Positions 32,165 through 41,842 of a DNA stretch of 64,000 bases are shown here, one piece after another. Positions within the stretch are counted from its first letter, which is position 1; each line of letters starts with the position of its first letter. Below the pieces are notes generated by a model that saw only the letters and a list, made by a program, of their open reading frames with translations, ran no database searches and was not told the origin of the DNA. Source of the DNA: DATJHM01 sp963777355 (GTDB taxonomy: Bacteria; Chloroflexota; Ktedonobacteria; Ktedonobacterales; Ktedonobacteraceae); NCBI GenBank assembly GCA_963777355.1, contig CAVZQK010000018.1:62001-126000 (forward strand), given 5' to 3'. Both the position numbers and the translations under genes were made by a program.

Positions 32165-32264
32165 GATAATTTCTCCAATGAATAAAAACACGGCTTTTCT
32201 ATCTTGTCTATAATAGTATGCCTCATGGATCTGTGCAAGGGAGAAATGTGTATCATCTCATTTC

Positions 32265-33656
32265 TTAATTGCGTAAATGTACCGAAATTAGTCTATTGTG
32301 TCTCTTCGGCGAGGGCCTGGAATAGAAAGCAATTAAACGGACAGCGCGTTCCAGATCACTAAGACGAATATGTTCATTTGGTGAATGGGCGCTACTCCCC
32401 CAATACGACGGGTTGCCAGGAGCGCTTAATCCAGGGAGACCGACATGGCGGCGCAAAGCCCCAAGAAATGGTAACGTTCCACCGAAAATCGGCACAATTG
32501 ATGGCTCTTGATTGGTATAACGACGTGCAATGGTAGCGACACGCTGGGCTAGTGGGTCCGTAATAGGTGTTACAACAGGTTCGGCGGCTCCCAGAACAGC
32601 GATAGTGATATCGTCGTAGCCTTGAGTATGCAGATGAGCGCGTAATTTCTCGGCGATATCATGTGGGTCCTGGTTGGGCACCAGTCGAAAATCAATCTTT
32701 GCCATTGCCCGTGCAGGAAGAACTGTTTTGACACCTTCACCGATATAACCGCTTTGCAAGCCAGCCAGGTTACAGGTAGGAGTAAAAGCGGCACGTTCGC
32801 GTAGAGCCGTACCATGCAGATCATCAAGAAATTGTGGTACCTGATACGTCTGTCGGAGTTGCTCTTCGTTGTCAGCCTGCTTGGCGATAGCCGCAAGTTG
32901 GGCTGCATCTGGAGATTGTACAGCATCGTAGAAGCCAGGAACTTGTACGTGTCCGTTGGGTGTTTTTATTGTCGCCAGAGCTTGTATGAGACGCCAGGCG
33001 GCGCTGGGCAGAATAGAGGCCATACCCGAATGTACATCGATGCCGGTGCCTTGAACTTCTAATTGAAGATAGAGCAAACCTTTCGTCCCCAAGCCTAGAA
33101 TTAGCCGATCTGTGGCATCAAAGCTAGATCCTTCCCAGAAGCAGCCATCTGCTTGCAGAAGAGCTGCATATTTTTCAGCAATAACTGCAAAATGTGGACT
33201 GCCGATCTCTTCTTCGCCTTCGATAATCCAGCGGAGAGTGATAGGGAGTTCACCATAAGTTGCGCGTAGTGCCAGGATAGCTGCCAGTCGAGCCGCAATT
33301 TCACCTTTATTATCTGCGATGCCACGAGCATAGAGCTTGCCATCGCGCTCAGTTGGTTGGTAGGGTGGAGAATGCCAGAGATCGAGCGGCTCCGCTGGTT
33401 GGACATCGTAGTGGTTATAGAGAAGGATGCTATAAGGGCTACGTCCACGCAATTCACCGTAGATTGCTGGTGGAACACCTTCAGACGTAAGTTTTTGCGT
33501 CTCGAAACCTGCCGTACTGAGGAGTGTTTCAACAAGTTCGGCCATTTCAGAGATGCCAAGATTCTGCGCAGCAACACTTGGCTGGCGACACAATTGTTCG
33601 AGGAGCGCACGAGCCTCGTGCTTATGTGTATCAAGATAGGAAGTAAGGTCAGACAT
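32265..33656 (-). CDS. M20 family dipeptidase/metallopeptidase
   Basis: 463 residues of the M20 (ArgE/DapE/CPG2) zinc peptidase family, cytoplasmic. Seen: SILLYNHYDVQPAEPLDLWHSPPYQP with the first zinc His and catalytic Asp, GRGIADNKGEIAARLAAI region with the bridging Asp, EGEEEIGS with the catalytic base Glu, the lid/dimer domain with DVHSGMASILPSAA, and SAHSPNEH with the last zinc His. Such enzymes hydrolyse dipeptides or N-acyl amino acids. A second, about equally long paralogue lies 102 nt upstream on the same strand, so they were probably formed by duplication and may be co-transcribed. ATG 33656 has AAAGG upstream. Confidence 0.9.
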   Translation of the reverse strand: MSDLTSYLDTHKHEARALLEQLCRQPSVAAQNLGISEMAELVETLLSTAGFETQKLTSEGVPPAIYGELRGRSPYSILLYNHYDVQPAEPLDLWHSPPYQPTERDGKLYARGIADNKGEIAARLAAILALRATYGELPITLRWIIEGEEEIGSPHFAVIAEKYAALLQADGCFWEGSSFDATDRLILGLGTKGLLYLQLEVQGTGIDVHSGMASILPSAAWRLIQALATIKTPNGHVQVPGFYDAVQSPDAAQLAAIAKQADNEEQLRQTYQVPQFLDDLHGTALRERAAFTPTCNLAGLQSGYIGEGVKTVLPARAMAKIDFRLVPNQDPHDIAEKLRAHLHTQGYDDITIAVLGAAEPVVTPITDPLAQRVATIARRYTNQEPSIVPIFGGTLPFLGALRRHVGLPGLSAPGNPSYWGSSAHSPNEHIRLSDLERAVRLIAFYSRPSPKRHNRLISVHLRN

Positions 33657-33758
33657 AGTAGGCCTTTCTTGACTGCATACTCTTCTCCTTGCCTCTCTTA
33701 TTAGGGTTTAGCGGATTTAACAAAAGTGCTAATAAAAGCAGCAAAAAGGCTTTAAGTA

Positions 33759-35135
33759 TCATGCCATTTTTTGTAAGAAACTTGCCACCGTACGTACGCC
33801 CTTGAAAAACTGGTCAAGCAAGTATTTCTCATTTGGTGCGTGCAGATTGTCGTCTGGGAGGCCAAAGCCCATGAGTACCACAGGAACGTTGAGTTGCTCA
33901 TAGAAAAGCGCTGCAACTGGAATTGAGCCACCCTCGCGAATATAGACAGGTTCCTGGCCGTAGACCTCTTTCAGGGCAGTGGCAGCAGCGAGCATAGGAG
34001 CGCTATCCGGTGAGACCAGGATACCTTCGCCTCCATGCGCACTCACTATTTTGACCTGTACATCTGTAGGAGCGGCCTCTTTCACAGCGCGTTCAAAAAG
34101 CAAAAAGGCCTCTTGCGAAGTCAGATCGGGGGGCAGGCGCAGGCTAATTTTAGCTTTTGCCACGGCGGGAATAACCGTCTTGGCCCCTTCAGCCGTAAAA
34201 CCGCCGCTAATGCCATGCACCTCCAGCGTTGGGCGTGCCCAGATGCGTTCCATCGGCGGATACTCTAGCTCGCCTGAAAGCTGGGTTACGCCCATCTCCT
34301 CCCGCAGCGTCTCGCCAATGTGCAGAGGATCGTCTTTCCAGAAATCGCGCTCGGCATGTGTTGGCTTGCGCAGACGATCATAGAGGCCTGGAATGTGAAT
34401 ATGACCGTCTGCATCCTTCAAGCGACTAATGATAATGGCCAGAGCGTGGAGAGGATTGGGGGCGATGCCGCCGTAGGTTCCGGAGTGGAGATCCTGTTTA
34501 GCACCTTGAACCTCAACCTCAGTGTAGATAATGCCGCGCAAGCCATAGATCAGAGCGGGCAGATCTTTTGAGGGCATATGTGTATCACAGATAAAAACGG
34601 CATCACAACTCAGGCGTTCAGGATAGGTTCTGACATACTGTTCGATAAATTCGCCGCCAGCCTCTTCTTCACCCTCAATGAGCACTTTAACATTGATTGG
34701 TAGTGTTCCATTAACGCTCATCAAAGCTTCAAGTGCTTTAAAAATGAGCATCACCTGCCCCTTATCGTCTGAGGCTCCACGGCAGTAGATATTGCCATTG
34801 CGGATCGTTGGTTCAAAGGGTGGCGAAGTCCAGAGATCGATAGGATCAACTGGTTGGACATCGTAGTGTCCATAGATCAGCAGTGTTGGTTTGCCTGGAG
34901 CTTTAAGCCATTCACCATAGACGAGGGGATGGCCCTGTGTCTGAAGGGCTTCGGCCTGTTCAAAGCCAATGCCCTGGAGTTGTGCAACCGCGTATGCGGC
35001 TGCATGCTGAATATCGGCTATATGTTCTGGCAGCGTACTGATGCTAGGAATGCGCAGCCAGCCCTGTAAGTCTGCGAGGAAAGCATCTTGATGTTCGGTA
35101 ATATATGTTTCAAGAGCTGTAGTATCCTGGGTCAT
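33759..35135 (-). CDS. M20 family dipeptidase/metallopeptidase, second copy
   Basis: 458 residues from ATG 35135; a TTG at 35156 is an alternative. Same family as the gene downstream: TLLIYGHYDVQPVDPIDLWTSPPFEP, RGASDDKGQVMLIFKALEAL, LIEGEEEAGGEFI, DLHSGTYGGIAPNPLHAL and NLHAPNEKY. It keeps the full set of zinc ligands and the GEEE base. Sequence is clearly diverged from its neighbour, so the substrates probably differ. Transcribed toward the second M20 gene with a 102-nt gap. Confidence 0.9.
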   Translation of the reverse strand: MTQDTTALETYITEHQDAFLADLQGWLRIPSISTLPEHIADIQHAAAYAVAQLQGIGFEQAEALQTQGHPLVYGEWLKAPGKPTLLIYGHYDVQPVDPIDLWTSPPFEPTIRNGNIYCRGASDDKGQVMLIFKALEALMSVNGTLPINVKVLIEGEEEAGGEFIEQYVRTYPERLSCDAVFICDTHMPSKDLPALIYGLRGIIYTEVEVQGAKQDLHSGTYGGIAPNPLHALAIIISRLKDADGHIHIPGLYDRLRKPTHAERDFWKDDPLHIGETLREEMGVTQLSGELEYPPMERIWARPTLEVHGISGGFTAEGAKTVIPAVAKAKISLRLPPDLTSQEAFLLFERAVKEAAPTDVQVKIVSAHGGEGILVSPDSAPMLAAATALKEVYGQEPVYIREGGSIPVAALFYEQLNVPVVLMGFGLPDDNLHAPNEKYLLDQFFKGVRTVASFLQKMA

Positions 35136-35462
35136 ATTAGTACGGTATCCTTTCAATGTTACTCTCTTTGCGTTATAGTATCACAAGCTAACCAGGTAAC
35201 GTGTTCCTACCGAAACATAGGCACTGAGCATTATTTTTTGCCTTGCAAAATCTTTCAAAAATCTTGCCGCTTTTCGCACTTTGTTGAGTATTGATTAGTT
35301 AGAGGGGGAAAGAGGTTTTTTGGTGGATGTATGGCTTGATTGTCGGGGTTACAGTCTTTTCCCCTTCGTCACAGGACAATATAGCTATTTAATGAGATGA
35401 GTCGCCTACGATAAGATACTATGGAACAAGATGGGGTTATTTCGATAAATGGAGGCGACGAT
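35136..35462. other. Intergenic region with possible ribosome-site hairpin
   Basis: 327 nt. GTCGCCT (35401-35407) can pair with AGGCGAC (35453-35459), which overlaps the GGAGG ribosome site of the antitoxin gene. Nothing else seen. Confidence 0.4.
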
Positions 35463-35709
35463 ATGAAAGAGATCAGGGCAAAAGATAGCCAGCGATGGAA
35501 GTATTGCTCTTCCTGCCGAGGTGCGGCAAGTCCTTAATTTGCAGCCAGGAGATACTGTAGTGATGCGGGTGGAGGGTGGCGAACTACGGGTTTTTCCCAG
35601 GGGATATTACGCTTTAAAAGAGGCACAATCCCTGGTGGGCCATTATGTCTCTCCTGAGCGTTCGCTGGCGAATGAACTGGTTGCAGAGCGTCGCCAGGAG
35701 CGATATTGA
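35463..35709 (+). pseudogene. AbrB/MazE-type antitoxin, frameshifted near the start
   Basis: ATG 35463, with GGAGGCGACGAT upstream, encodes MKEIRAK and then leaves frame. A shift in AAAAGATAG (35480-35488) brings in ASDGSIALPAEVRQVLNLQPGDTVVMRVEGGELRVF, the swapped-hairpin AbrB fold used by MazE/VapB antitoxins to bind operator DNA, then a C-terminal helix (SLVGHYVSPERSLANELVAERRQERY) that would block the toxin. About 80 residues when repaired. It overlaps nothing and ends one base before the start of the PIN-domain gene. Either the antitoxin is lost, leaving an unprotected toxin, or the break is an error; the intact toxin favours an error. Confidence 0.8.
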
Positions 35710-35710
35710 G

Positions 35711-36121
35711 TTGAAAACCTGCGTCTTAGATGCGTCGGCGCTTCTAGCATTTTTACAGCAGGAAAAAGGTCATGACATTGTTGAGCAGGCATTAATGGCA
35801 GGTGCGGCCATCTCACAGCTCAACCTTGCCGAGGTAGTGACAAAATTAAGTGATGCTGGTATGCCACCAGACACCATTTATAAGGTGCTGGCCCTGCCTA
35901 ATCTCGAAGTGGTCGATTTTGATACAGCAATGGCGTATCGAGTAGGTTTATTGAGATCGCCGACGAAGCAGATCCGGCTCTCGTTAGGAGATAGGGCATG
36001 TCTGGCCCTGGCTCGTTTCTTAAAGTTGCCTGTTCTGACAACTGATAGTGCCTGGAGTGGTCTAAAGTTGGGTATTCCAATAATTGATATTACCGCAATC
36101 ACCCGAACTAACAAAACATAA
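35711..36121 (+). CDS. PIN-domain ribonuclease toxin (VapC-like)
   Basis: 136 residues from TTG 35711 with AGGAG upstream. PIN fold with the acidic metal-binding residues in CVLDASALLAFL (Asp), LNLAEVVTKL (Glu), SLGDRACLALA (Asp) and LTTDSAW (Asp). VapC toxins cut tRNA or rRNA and are held by the antitoxin encoded immediately upstream. A longer frame from 35645 overlaps the antitoxin but lacks family similarity in its first 22 residues. The last element of the pair is followed by a stem-loop at 36127-36188. Confidence 0.88.
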   Translation: MKTCVLDASALLAFLQQEKGHDIVEQALMAGAAISQLNLAEVVTKLSDAGMPPDTIYKVLALPNLEVVDFDTAMAYRVGLLRSPTKQIRLSLGDRACLALARFLKLPVLTTDSAWSGLKLGIPIIDITAITRTNKT

Positions 36122-36126
36122 TGCAT

Positions 36127-36188
36127 CCAAAGAGGTCAGGTGATTTTGTGTACGGCTTGCCTATTGTAAATCCAGGAGACCTCTTTGG
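36127..36188 (+). terminator. Long-loop stem after the toxin gene
   Basis: CCAAAGAGGTC (36127-36137) pairs perfectly with GACCTCTTTGG (36178-36188) around 40 nt. Starts 6 nt after the toxin stop. No T tract. Confidence 0.45.
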
Positions 36189-36280
36189 CATTGCGTGCTA
36201 TACTGTCTGCGACTGGAGGCTGCTAGCTGGCTGAGCGAGAGTTTTGGCTTTCTGTGGTCCGCCTTGAGGATACTGCACTA

Positions 36281-36289
36281 TGTTATAAT
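36281..36289 (+). promoter_or_regulatory. Extended -10 promoter for mutL-priA
   Basis: TG-T-TATAAT, with a perfect -10 hexamer at 36284-36289, about 75 nt before the mutL start. TTGAGG at 36264-36269 is too close (14 nt) to be a proper -35, consistent with an extended -10 promoter. Confidence 0.6.
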
Positions 36290-36364
36290 GCATCCTGAAC
36301 ACTCGTTCTTATTTTGAGAAAAAAGAAAATCAGAAAAATTGTTGTGTGGGGGGATTGAAAAGAT

Positions 36365-38518
36365 ATGCCAATTCGTCAACTTGCGCCCGATGTTGCGGCG
36401 AAGATTGCTGCCGGAGAGGTAGTGGAGCGGCCTGCTTCCGTGGTGAAAGAGTTAATCGAGAATAGTATTGATGCCGGGGCGACGCAAATTCGCGTCGATC
36501 TGGCGAATGGTGGTCTTCAGTTGATCCGCATCACTGATAATGGTTGCGGTATTCCGTTCGCAGAACTGCCTCTGGCATTGGAGCGGCACGCGACCAGCAA
36601 GGTGGCACAGATTGATGATTTAGAGCGTATTCGTTCGCTAGGATTCCGTGGTGAAGCTCTGGCCAGTATTGCTGCGGTAGCAGAAGTCAATCTGACAAGT
36701 CGGCCACGTGGAGCGGAGCAGGGGGCGCAGATCAGCGCCAGCGATGGGCGTATCTCAGAAGTGAGCGCGGCAGCCGTGCCCGAAGGGACGGTGCTCACCG
36801 TGCGAAACCTGTTCAGCGCCGTTCCGGCCCGCCTGAAGTTTCTCAAGAGTCGCAATACCGAGGTGAGCCATTGCCATCATTTACTGGAACAGTATGCGCT
36901 GGCCTATCCTGAGATTCGTTTCAGCGTCTTCAGTGAAGGACGACAGATTTTTGCTACGCCTGGTGATGGGCAGCTTACCAGCGTGCTGATTGAAGTGTAT
37001 GGTTTGCAGGTAGCAGAGCAGATGGTAGCTATACAGAGTGCGGTCCAGAGCGATGAAAACGATAAAAGGCCGGTAGTAAATGGATATGTTAGCCGTCCTG
37101 TTAGCTATAAAAGCACACGCCAGTATATCTCATTTTTTGTCAATCGGCGCTGGGTGCTAAGCCGTGTGCTCACTGCGGCGGTAGAGGATGCCTATCACTC
37201 ACTGTTGCTGCCAGGGCGGCATCCAATTGCAGTGGTCAATATCCAGATTGATCCAGGATTGTTGGATGTCAATGTGCATCCGGCTAAAACGGAGATACGC
37301 TTTCTACATGAGCGGCGTGTGTACGCTGCCATTCAACGGGCCGTACGGGCCGCCCTGTTAGAGGAACCACAAATGCCGCAATGGCAGTCGCGCCAGAAGG
37401 CGAAGTCTCAGGGTCAGGAAAAAGATGCCGTGCAGGCAGAGATGGGCAGCTCAGCCGAGGAAGAAGTGCTTGAGGATGATCCACTGGCGGGCCTGGATGA
37501 GCCGGAGAGCGTGGCTGGTTCGGCCAGTAACGACTTACCTTTTTCTATCTCCTCACCAATAGCGCAACGTTCACAGGGGGCAACTCCAAGCTATCCACGA
37601 GACAATCCCTGGTTGACAGTGACCGAGGAAGAGACAGGGACCAGGCCGCCAGTAGTATCGCGGCTCTGGCAGAGTCATGTGCGCGCTGACTCGAACGAAA
37701 CTGGGGAGAGAGAGTCTGCTGCTGCATTGCGCCTGAAACGCACTCAAATACTGAAGCAGACAGGAACTGCTTCAGTGCCACTAGCAGCGCCGCCTGTAGA
37801 AAAATCCTCTGAAGAGGCATCTATACCGAAAGAAGAAGCCGCGCAGAATGTGCTTAGAGAAGAGGAAAATCACGAGATTGGCGGACGTGAAGAGGTCTGG
37901 ACGGGGACGCGAATTGATCCAACGCAGCCCCACAAGCTGCCGCGCTTGCGTGTCGTTGGGCAGGTTGCCCAGAGTTTTATCGTCACAGAAGGCGAGGAGG
38001 GCATGTACCTCGTTGACCAACATGCCGCCCATGAGCGTATTCTTTTAGAGCGGATGGTTGCCGCTCTAAAGGCTCGTACTCCGCTCTCGCAGTTGCTTCT
38101 CACTCCCATCGCCCTTGATCTTGCACCTGGAGAACTGGAGGCGCTTGAAGAGCATGTACCCCAGCTGGAGCAGATCGGCTTTGCGCTTGCGCCGACCGAG
38201 GATACGCATAGTCTGGAGATACGGGCTGTACCCAGCGTCCTGGTAAAGCAGATGAATGCTCGTTCGCTGCACGAACTGCTCATCGATCTGACCGCCCCGG
38301 AGAATCTGGGTCAGACGGAGACCTGGGAAGAGCGGGCATTGGCAAATGTTGCTTGTAAGGCCGCAATCAAAGCCCATTACTTTTTGACGGTAAGTGAGAT
38401 GCGCGAGATGTTAGAGCAGCTAGAGCAGACTAGTGCACCATTTAGCTGCTGTCATGGGCGACCAACTATGGTACATTTTAGCCTATCCGCTTTAGAGCGC
38501 GAATTTGGGAGACGGTAA
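36365..38518 (+). CDS. mutL: DNA mismatch repair protein MutL
   Basis: 717 residues. The N-terminal GHKL ATPase has VVERPASVVKELIENSIDAGA, ITDNGCGI and RHATSKV...TLGFRGEAL-type (SLGFRGEALASIAAVAEV). A disordered linker of about 200 residues follows. The C-terminal domain keeps the endonuclease motif DQHAAHERILLE (DQHAx2Ex4E), ACKAAIKAH and CCHGRPTMV (usually CPHGRP), so this is a nicking MutL as in bacteria without MutH. ATG 36365 has a run of G upstream. priA starts 2 nt after the stop, so they form an operon. Confidence 0.96.
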   Translation: MPIRQLAPDVAAKIAAGEVVERPASVVKELIENSIDAGATQIRVDLANGGLQLIRITDNGCGIPFAELPLALERHATSKVAQIDDLERIRSLGFRGEALASIAAVAEVNLTSRPRGAEQGAQISASDGRISEVSAAAVPEGTVLTVRNLFSAVPARLKFLKSRNTEVSHCHHLLEQYALAYPEIRFSVFSEGRQIFATPGDGQLTSVLIEVYGLQVAEQMVAIQSAVQSDENDKRPVVNGYVSRPVSYKSTRQYISFFVNRRWVLSRVLTAAVEDAYHSLLLPGRHPIAVVNIQIDPGLLDVNVHPAKTEIRFLHERRVYAAIQRAVRAALLEEPQMPQWQSRQKAKSQGQEKDAVQAEMGSSAEEEVLEDDPLAGLDEPESVAGSASNDLPFSISSPIAQRSQGATPSYPRDNPWLTVTEEETGTRPPVVSRLWQSHVRADSNETGERESAAALRLKRTQILKQTGTASVPLAAPPVEKSSEEASIPKEEAAQNVLREEENHEIGGREEVWTGTRIDPTQPHKLPRLRVVGQVAQSFIVTEGEEGMYLVDQHAAHERILLERMVAALKARTPLSQLLLTPIALDLAPGELEALEEHVPQLEQIGFALAPTEDTHSLEIRAVPSVLVKQMNARSLHELLIDLTAPENLGQTETWEERALANVACKAAIKAHYFLTVSEMREMLEQLEQTSAPFSCCHGRPTMVHFSLSALEREFGRR

Positions 38519-38520
38519 CT

Positions 38521-41262
38521 ATGCTGGCTGATGTATTAGCCTCTGCCGCAAGTTGGAATATGGCACATCCCTTGCTTTCCTATCGGGTGCCAGCCGACCT
38601 CGAAGGAGAAGTTCAGGTGGGACAGCTTGTTGCAGTTCCGTATAGTGAGCGTCTGGTTGAGGGGATCATCTGGGATCTGCGCAATGCAGGCGAAGAGGAG
38701 GAGGAGGAGGAATATTTTTATGAGATTGAGGCTGATGCAGATGCTCTGGATAACAATACCTCTACCAGTACTGCTATCCGTCCTCTGCGCTCTATTCTGG
38801 ATCATGAACCGGCCTTATTGCCCTATCAGATGGCGTTGGCGGAATGGATAGCAGACTACTACGTCACGCCTCTGGCGCAGGTCGCGCAGATGATGTTACC
38901 ACCTGGTTTAATGCAGCGTTCGCAGATGGTATTACGTCTGGTGACCGAGAATCCAGCTGAACTGGAAGTGTTGCTTGCTCATGGGCCAGAGACCTCTCTT
39001 AACACTCAGGCACTCGTTGGTCTATTGCTTTCGGATGGAGAGGTACAGGTTGAGCAGCTTAAAGAGATGCTGGGAGCCAGGCGGGCCAAAGAACTGCTCA
39101 AAGAGGCGCGTAGTAGTGGTTTGATTGCTCAGGATGCAGAACTCGCCAGTCCGAAAGCGCGCATTCGTACCAGGCGTGTTGTGCGTTTATTCGCGCAGGG
39201 CGTAGCGCTGGAGGAGTGGCGGCAGCGTGCTCAGGAGCGTTTGCAGCAGCACTTTCGCGAATCGGAGCGTGAGCCAGTAAGTTTCGCACCTGACAACATC
39301 CGGCGGCGTCCCGGAGAATCTACCAGGAGAAAAGGGGCGGTCCTCTCTCCCTGGTCCTTACCTACCGAATCTTCAACCTTCGAGCTGACCGCGCATGATA
39401 AAGCCGGTTTGCTTGCTCAGCGGCAACTTGCCGCTCTTGATCTACTGCTTCATGATGCGCAGGATCAGAGCCATTGGACGCCTCATGCGCTTTGTAAAGC
39501 TAGCGGTTTAACAACAGACCAGCTCAAGCAGCTTCAGCGAGAACGCATTCTTAGCATTGAAGAAGTTGAGGTAAGGCGTGATCCTCTGGCCGGACGTAAA
39601 TTGCCAGTGAGCATCGCACTTGAATTAACCCGCGACCAGCAAGCGGCGTTGAAACAGATTTTAGAAAGTGCTATGCAGGGAGAGACAGTCAGGAAGAGCA
39701 CTGAAGACCAGGTGCTAGATTCTCCTGTGCCTCTGCCGATTCTGCTGCATGGAGTAACGGGCAGTGGAAAGACAGAGGTCTATTTGCAGGCGTTGGCGGC
39801 CATCATAGAGCAGGGAAAACGGGGTATTGTCCTGGTTCCAGAAATTGCATTGACCACCCAGGCCGTCCAGCGTGTGGCGGCCCGTTTTCCGGAGCGGGTC
39901 GCGATTATTCATAGCGAATTAAGTGTAGGGGAGCGCTACGACGAGTGGCGAAGGATTTGCGGGGGCGAGGTAGACGTCGTTATTGGTTCGCGTTCCGCCC
40001 TCTTCTCGCCTTTGCCGGATCTGGGTATTATCATTGTCGATGAAGAGCACGAACCGGCATACAAGCAGAGTGAGCGTCGTCCGACCTACCATGCCCGCGA
40101 AGCGGCCCTGGTTCTTGGGCAGATTTTGCATATTCCAGTAGTCCTGGGCAGTGCAACGCCCTCCGTAGAATCTTTCTATCGGGCTGTAGAGGAGCGGCGC
40201 TATCAGCTTGTGGAGCTACCAGCGCGTATTGGATCGTATCTACCGCCGGTAGAGGTCATTGATCTGCGAAGCGAATTACATGCGGGTAATACCAGCATCA
40301 TCAGTCGAAAGTTGCAAGAGGAACTGGAGAAGGTCCTACAAAATGGGCAGCAGGCGATCTTATTTTTAAATCGGCGAGGCGCAGCAAGTTGTATTCTCTG
40401 TCGAGATTGTGGATATGTTGCCACCTGTGAAGAGTGCGATGTGCCTTTAACATATCATTCCACCGAGCGTCTTTTGCTTTGTCATTATTGTGGCAAACAG
40501 CACAAAGTCATTCGTTTCTGTCCGGGCTGCAAAAGTTCGGGCATTCGTTATTTTGGTCTGGGAACCGAAAAAGTCCAGGAAACGATTCAGAAGACATTTC
40601 CCAATGCGCGACTCTTGCGCTGGGATCGGGATACAGCCCGCAATCGCCACGCCCATGAGCAACTGCTGGATCGTTTTGCCAATCGAGAGGCTGATATCCT
40701 GATTGGCACACAGATGATTGCTAAGGGCCTGGACCTACCGGGAGTCACGCTTGTAGGTGTTGTCTCCGCTGATATCGCCTTAAACATTCCCGATTATGCG
40801 ACCTCGGAGCGTACATTTACGCTGCTTACCCAGGTAGCCGGGCGAGCGGGGCGAGGCGATGAGCCGGGCAAAGTCATTTTTCAAACTTTTAATCCGCTGC
40901 ACTTCTGTATTGATACCGCCTCGCATCACGACTACCACGAGTTTTATGCGGCTGAGATTGACGCCAGAAGGAGGTATCACTATCCGCCCTTTCGCCAGTT
41001 TATAAAGCTCACCTATCGTCACGAGAATCGGCATCGTTGTCAGAATGAAGCACTGCTGCTCTACGAAAAGATTCAGCTCTGGATTGAGCGCCTGGGTATG
41101 GAAGATGCTGATATTGTTGGTCCCGCTCCCGCGCTGACCGAACGGGTACGCAACAAATATCAGTGGCAAATGATTGTGCGGGGGCTTGATCTCTATCGCT
41201 TATTGCGGGTCATTGATGCGCCTGAATGGGATATTGATATTGACCCGGTAAGTACCATGTAA
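38521..41262 (+). CDS. priA: Primosomal protein N' (PriA helicase)
   Basis: 913 residues. PriA restarts stalled replication forks. Seen: N-terminal 3'-DNA-binding domain (VGQLVAVPYSERLVEGIIW), an acidic insert EEEEEEEYFYEIEAD near 60-75, helicase motifs GVTGSGKTEVYL, DEEHEPAYKQ, LGSATPS, and two zinc-binding groups (CILCRDCGYVATCEECDVPL and CHYCGKQHKVIRFCPGC), then IGTQMIAKGLDLPGVTLVGV and QVAGRAGRG. About 150-180 residues longer than E. coli PriA, mostly the region before the helicase core. Coupled to mutL with 2 nt spacing. Confidence 0.96.
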   Translation: MLADVLASAASWNMAHPLLSYRVPADLEGEVQVGQLVAVPYSERLVEGIIWDLRNAGEEEEEEEYFYEIEADADALDNNTSTSTAIRPLRSILDHEPALLPYQMALAEWIADYYVTPLAQVAQMMLPPGLMQRSQMVLRLVTENPAELEVLLAHGPETSLNTQALVGLLLSDGEVQVEQLKEMLGARRAKELLKEARSSGLIAQDAELASPKARIRTRRVVRLFAQGVALEEWRQRAQERLQQHFRESEREPVSFAPDNIRRRPGESTRRKGAVLSPWSLPTESSTFELTAHDKAGLLAQRQLAALDLLLHDAQDQSHWTPHALCKASGLTTDQLKQLQRERILSIEEVEVRRDPLAGRKLPVSIALELTRDQQAALKQILESAMQGETVRKSTEDQVLDSPVPLPILLHGVTGSGKTEVYLQALAAIIEQGKRGIVLVPEIALTTQAVQRVAARFPERVAIIHSELSVGERYDEWRRICGGEVDVVIGSRSALFSPLPDLGIIIVDEEHEPAYKQSERRPTYHAREAALVLGQILHIPVVLGSATPSVESFYRAVEERRYQLVELPARIGSYLPPVEVIDLRSELHAGNTSIISRKLQEELEKVLQNGQQAILFLNRRGAASCILCRDCGYVATCEECDVPLTYHSTERLLLCHYCGKQHKVIRFCPGCKSSGIRYFGLGTEKVQETIQKTFPNARLLRWDRDTARNRHAHEQLLDRFANREADILIGTQMIAKGLDLPGVTLVGVVSADIALNIPDYATSERTFTLLTQVAGRAGRGDEPGKVIFQTFNPLHFCIDTASHHDYHEFYAAEIDARRRYHYPPFRQFIKLTYRHENRHRCQNEALLLYEKIQLWIERLGMEDADIVGPAPALTERVRNKYQWQMIVRGLDLYRLLRVIDAPEWDIDIDPVSTM

Positions 41263-41299
41263 GTTTGCTGGTGGTCGGGAAAGAGAGTACGGACTTCTA

Positions 41300-41842
41300 C
41301 TAAGCAGCTAAAAGTTTTTGGAGTATTTTTTCGTAGAGCGCATATGTTTTTTCATCAAACAACACAAAAATGACCTGTTGTAAGCTGGTCGGTTTCTTGA
41401 TGTGCTCAATGACCGTCTGGAGTGCGATAGGCGTTGCCTCGTGCAGTGGATAGCCATATGCGCCAGCACTCAGCGCAGGGAAAGCAATGCTTTTGAGCTG
41501 GTATTGCTCTGCAAGATCGAGGCAGGTCTGGTAGGCGCTCTTGAGCAAGTGGGCGTCATCAGCTTTGCCACGATAGATCGGGCCAACGGCGTGAAAGATG
41601 TAGCGAGCTTTCAGCTTGCCAGCGCCAGTTGCCACAGCACTTCCTGTTGGGCAGCCACCAATGCTACGACATTCTGCCATAATACTGGGGCCAGCCGCGC
41701 GATGAATCGCGCCATCGACGCCGCCACCGCCGGCCAGAGCTGAATTTGCGGCATTGACAATCGCGTCTGCCTCGACTTCGGCAATATTGCCGCGTCGTAA
41801 ATTTAGGGTCACATCAGCAACTATTGCTGTGTATATTGACAT
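41300..41842 (-). CDS. Macro-domain protein (O-acetyl-ADP-ribose deacetylase-like)
   Basis: 180 residues. Complete macro domain: VTLNLRRGNIAEVEADAIVNAANSALAGGGGVDGAIHRAAG binds ADP-ribose, then GCPTGSAVATGAGKLKARYIFHAVGP and SIAFPALSAGAYGYPLHEA. This is the YmdB/MacroD wording, so it likely removes O-acetyl or ADP-ribose groups. Upstream in-frame starts (from 42037) add residues without family match; ATG 41842 fits but has a poor ribosome site. It lies downstream of HU on the same strand with a 231-nt gap. Confidence 0.9.
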   Translation of the reverse strand: MSIYTAIVADVTLNLRRGNIAEVEADAIVNAANSALAGGGGVDGAIHRAAGPSIMAECRSIGGCPTGSAVATGAGKLKARYIFHAVGPIYRGKADDAHLLKSAYQTCLDLAEQYQLKSIAFPALSAGAYGYPLHEATPIALQTVIEHIKKPTSLQQVIFVLFDEKTYALYEKILQKLLAA

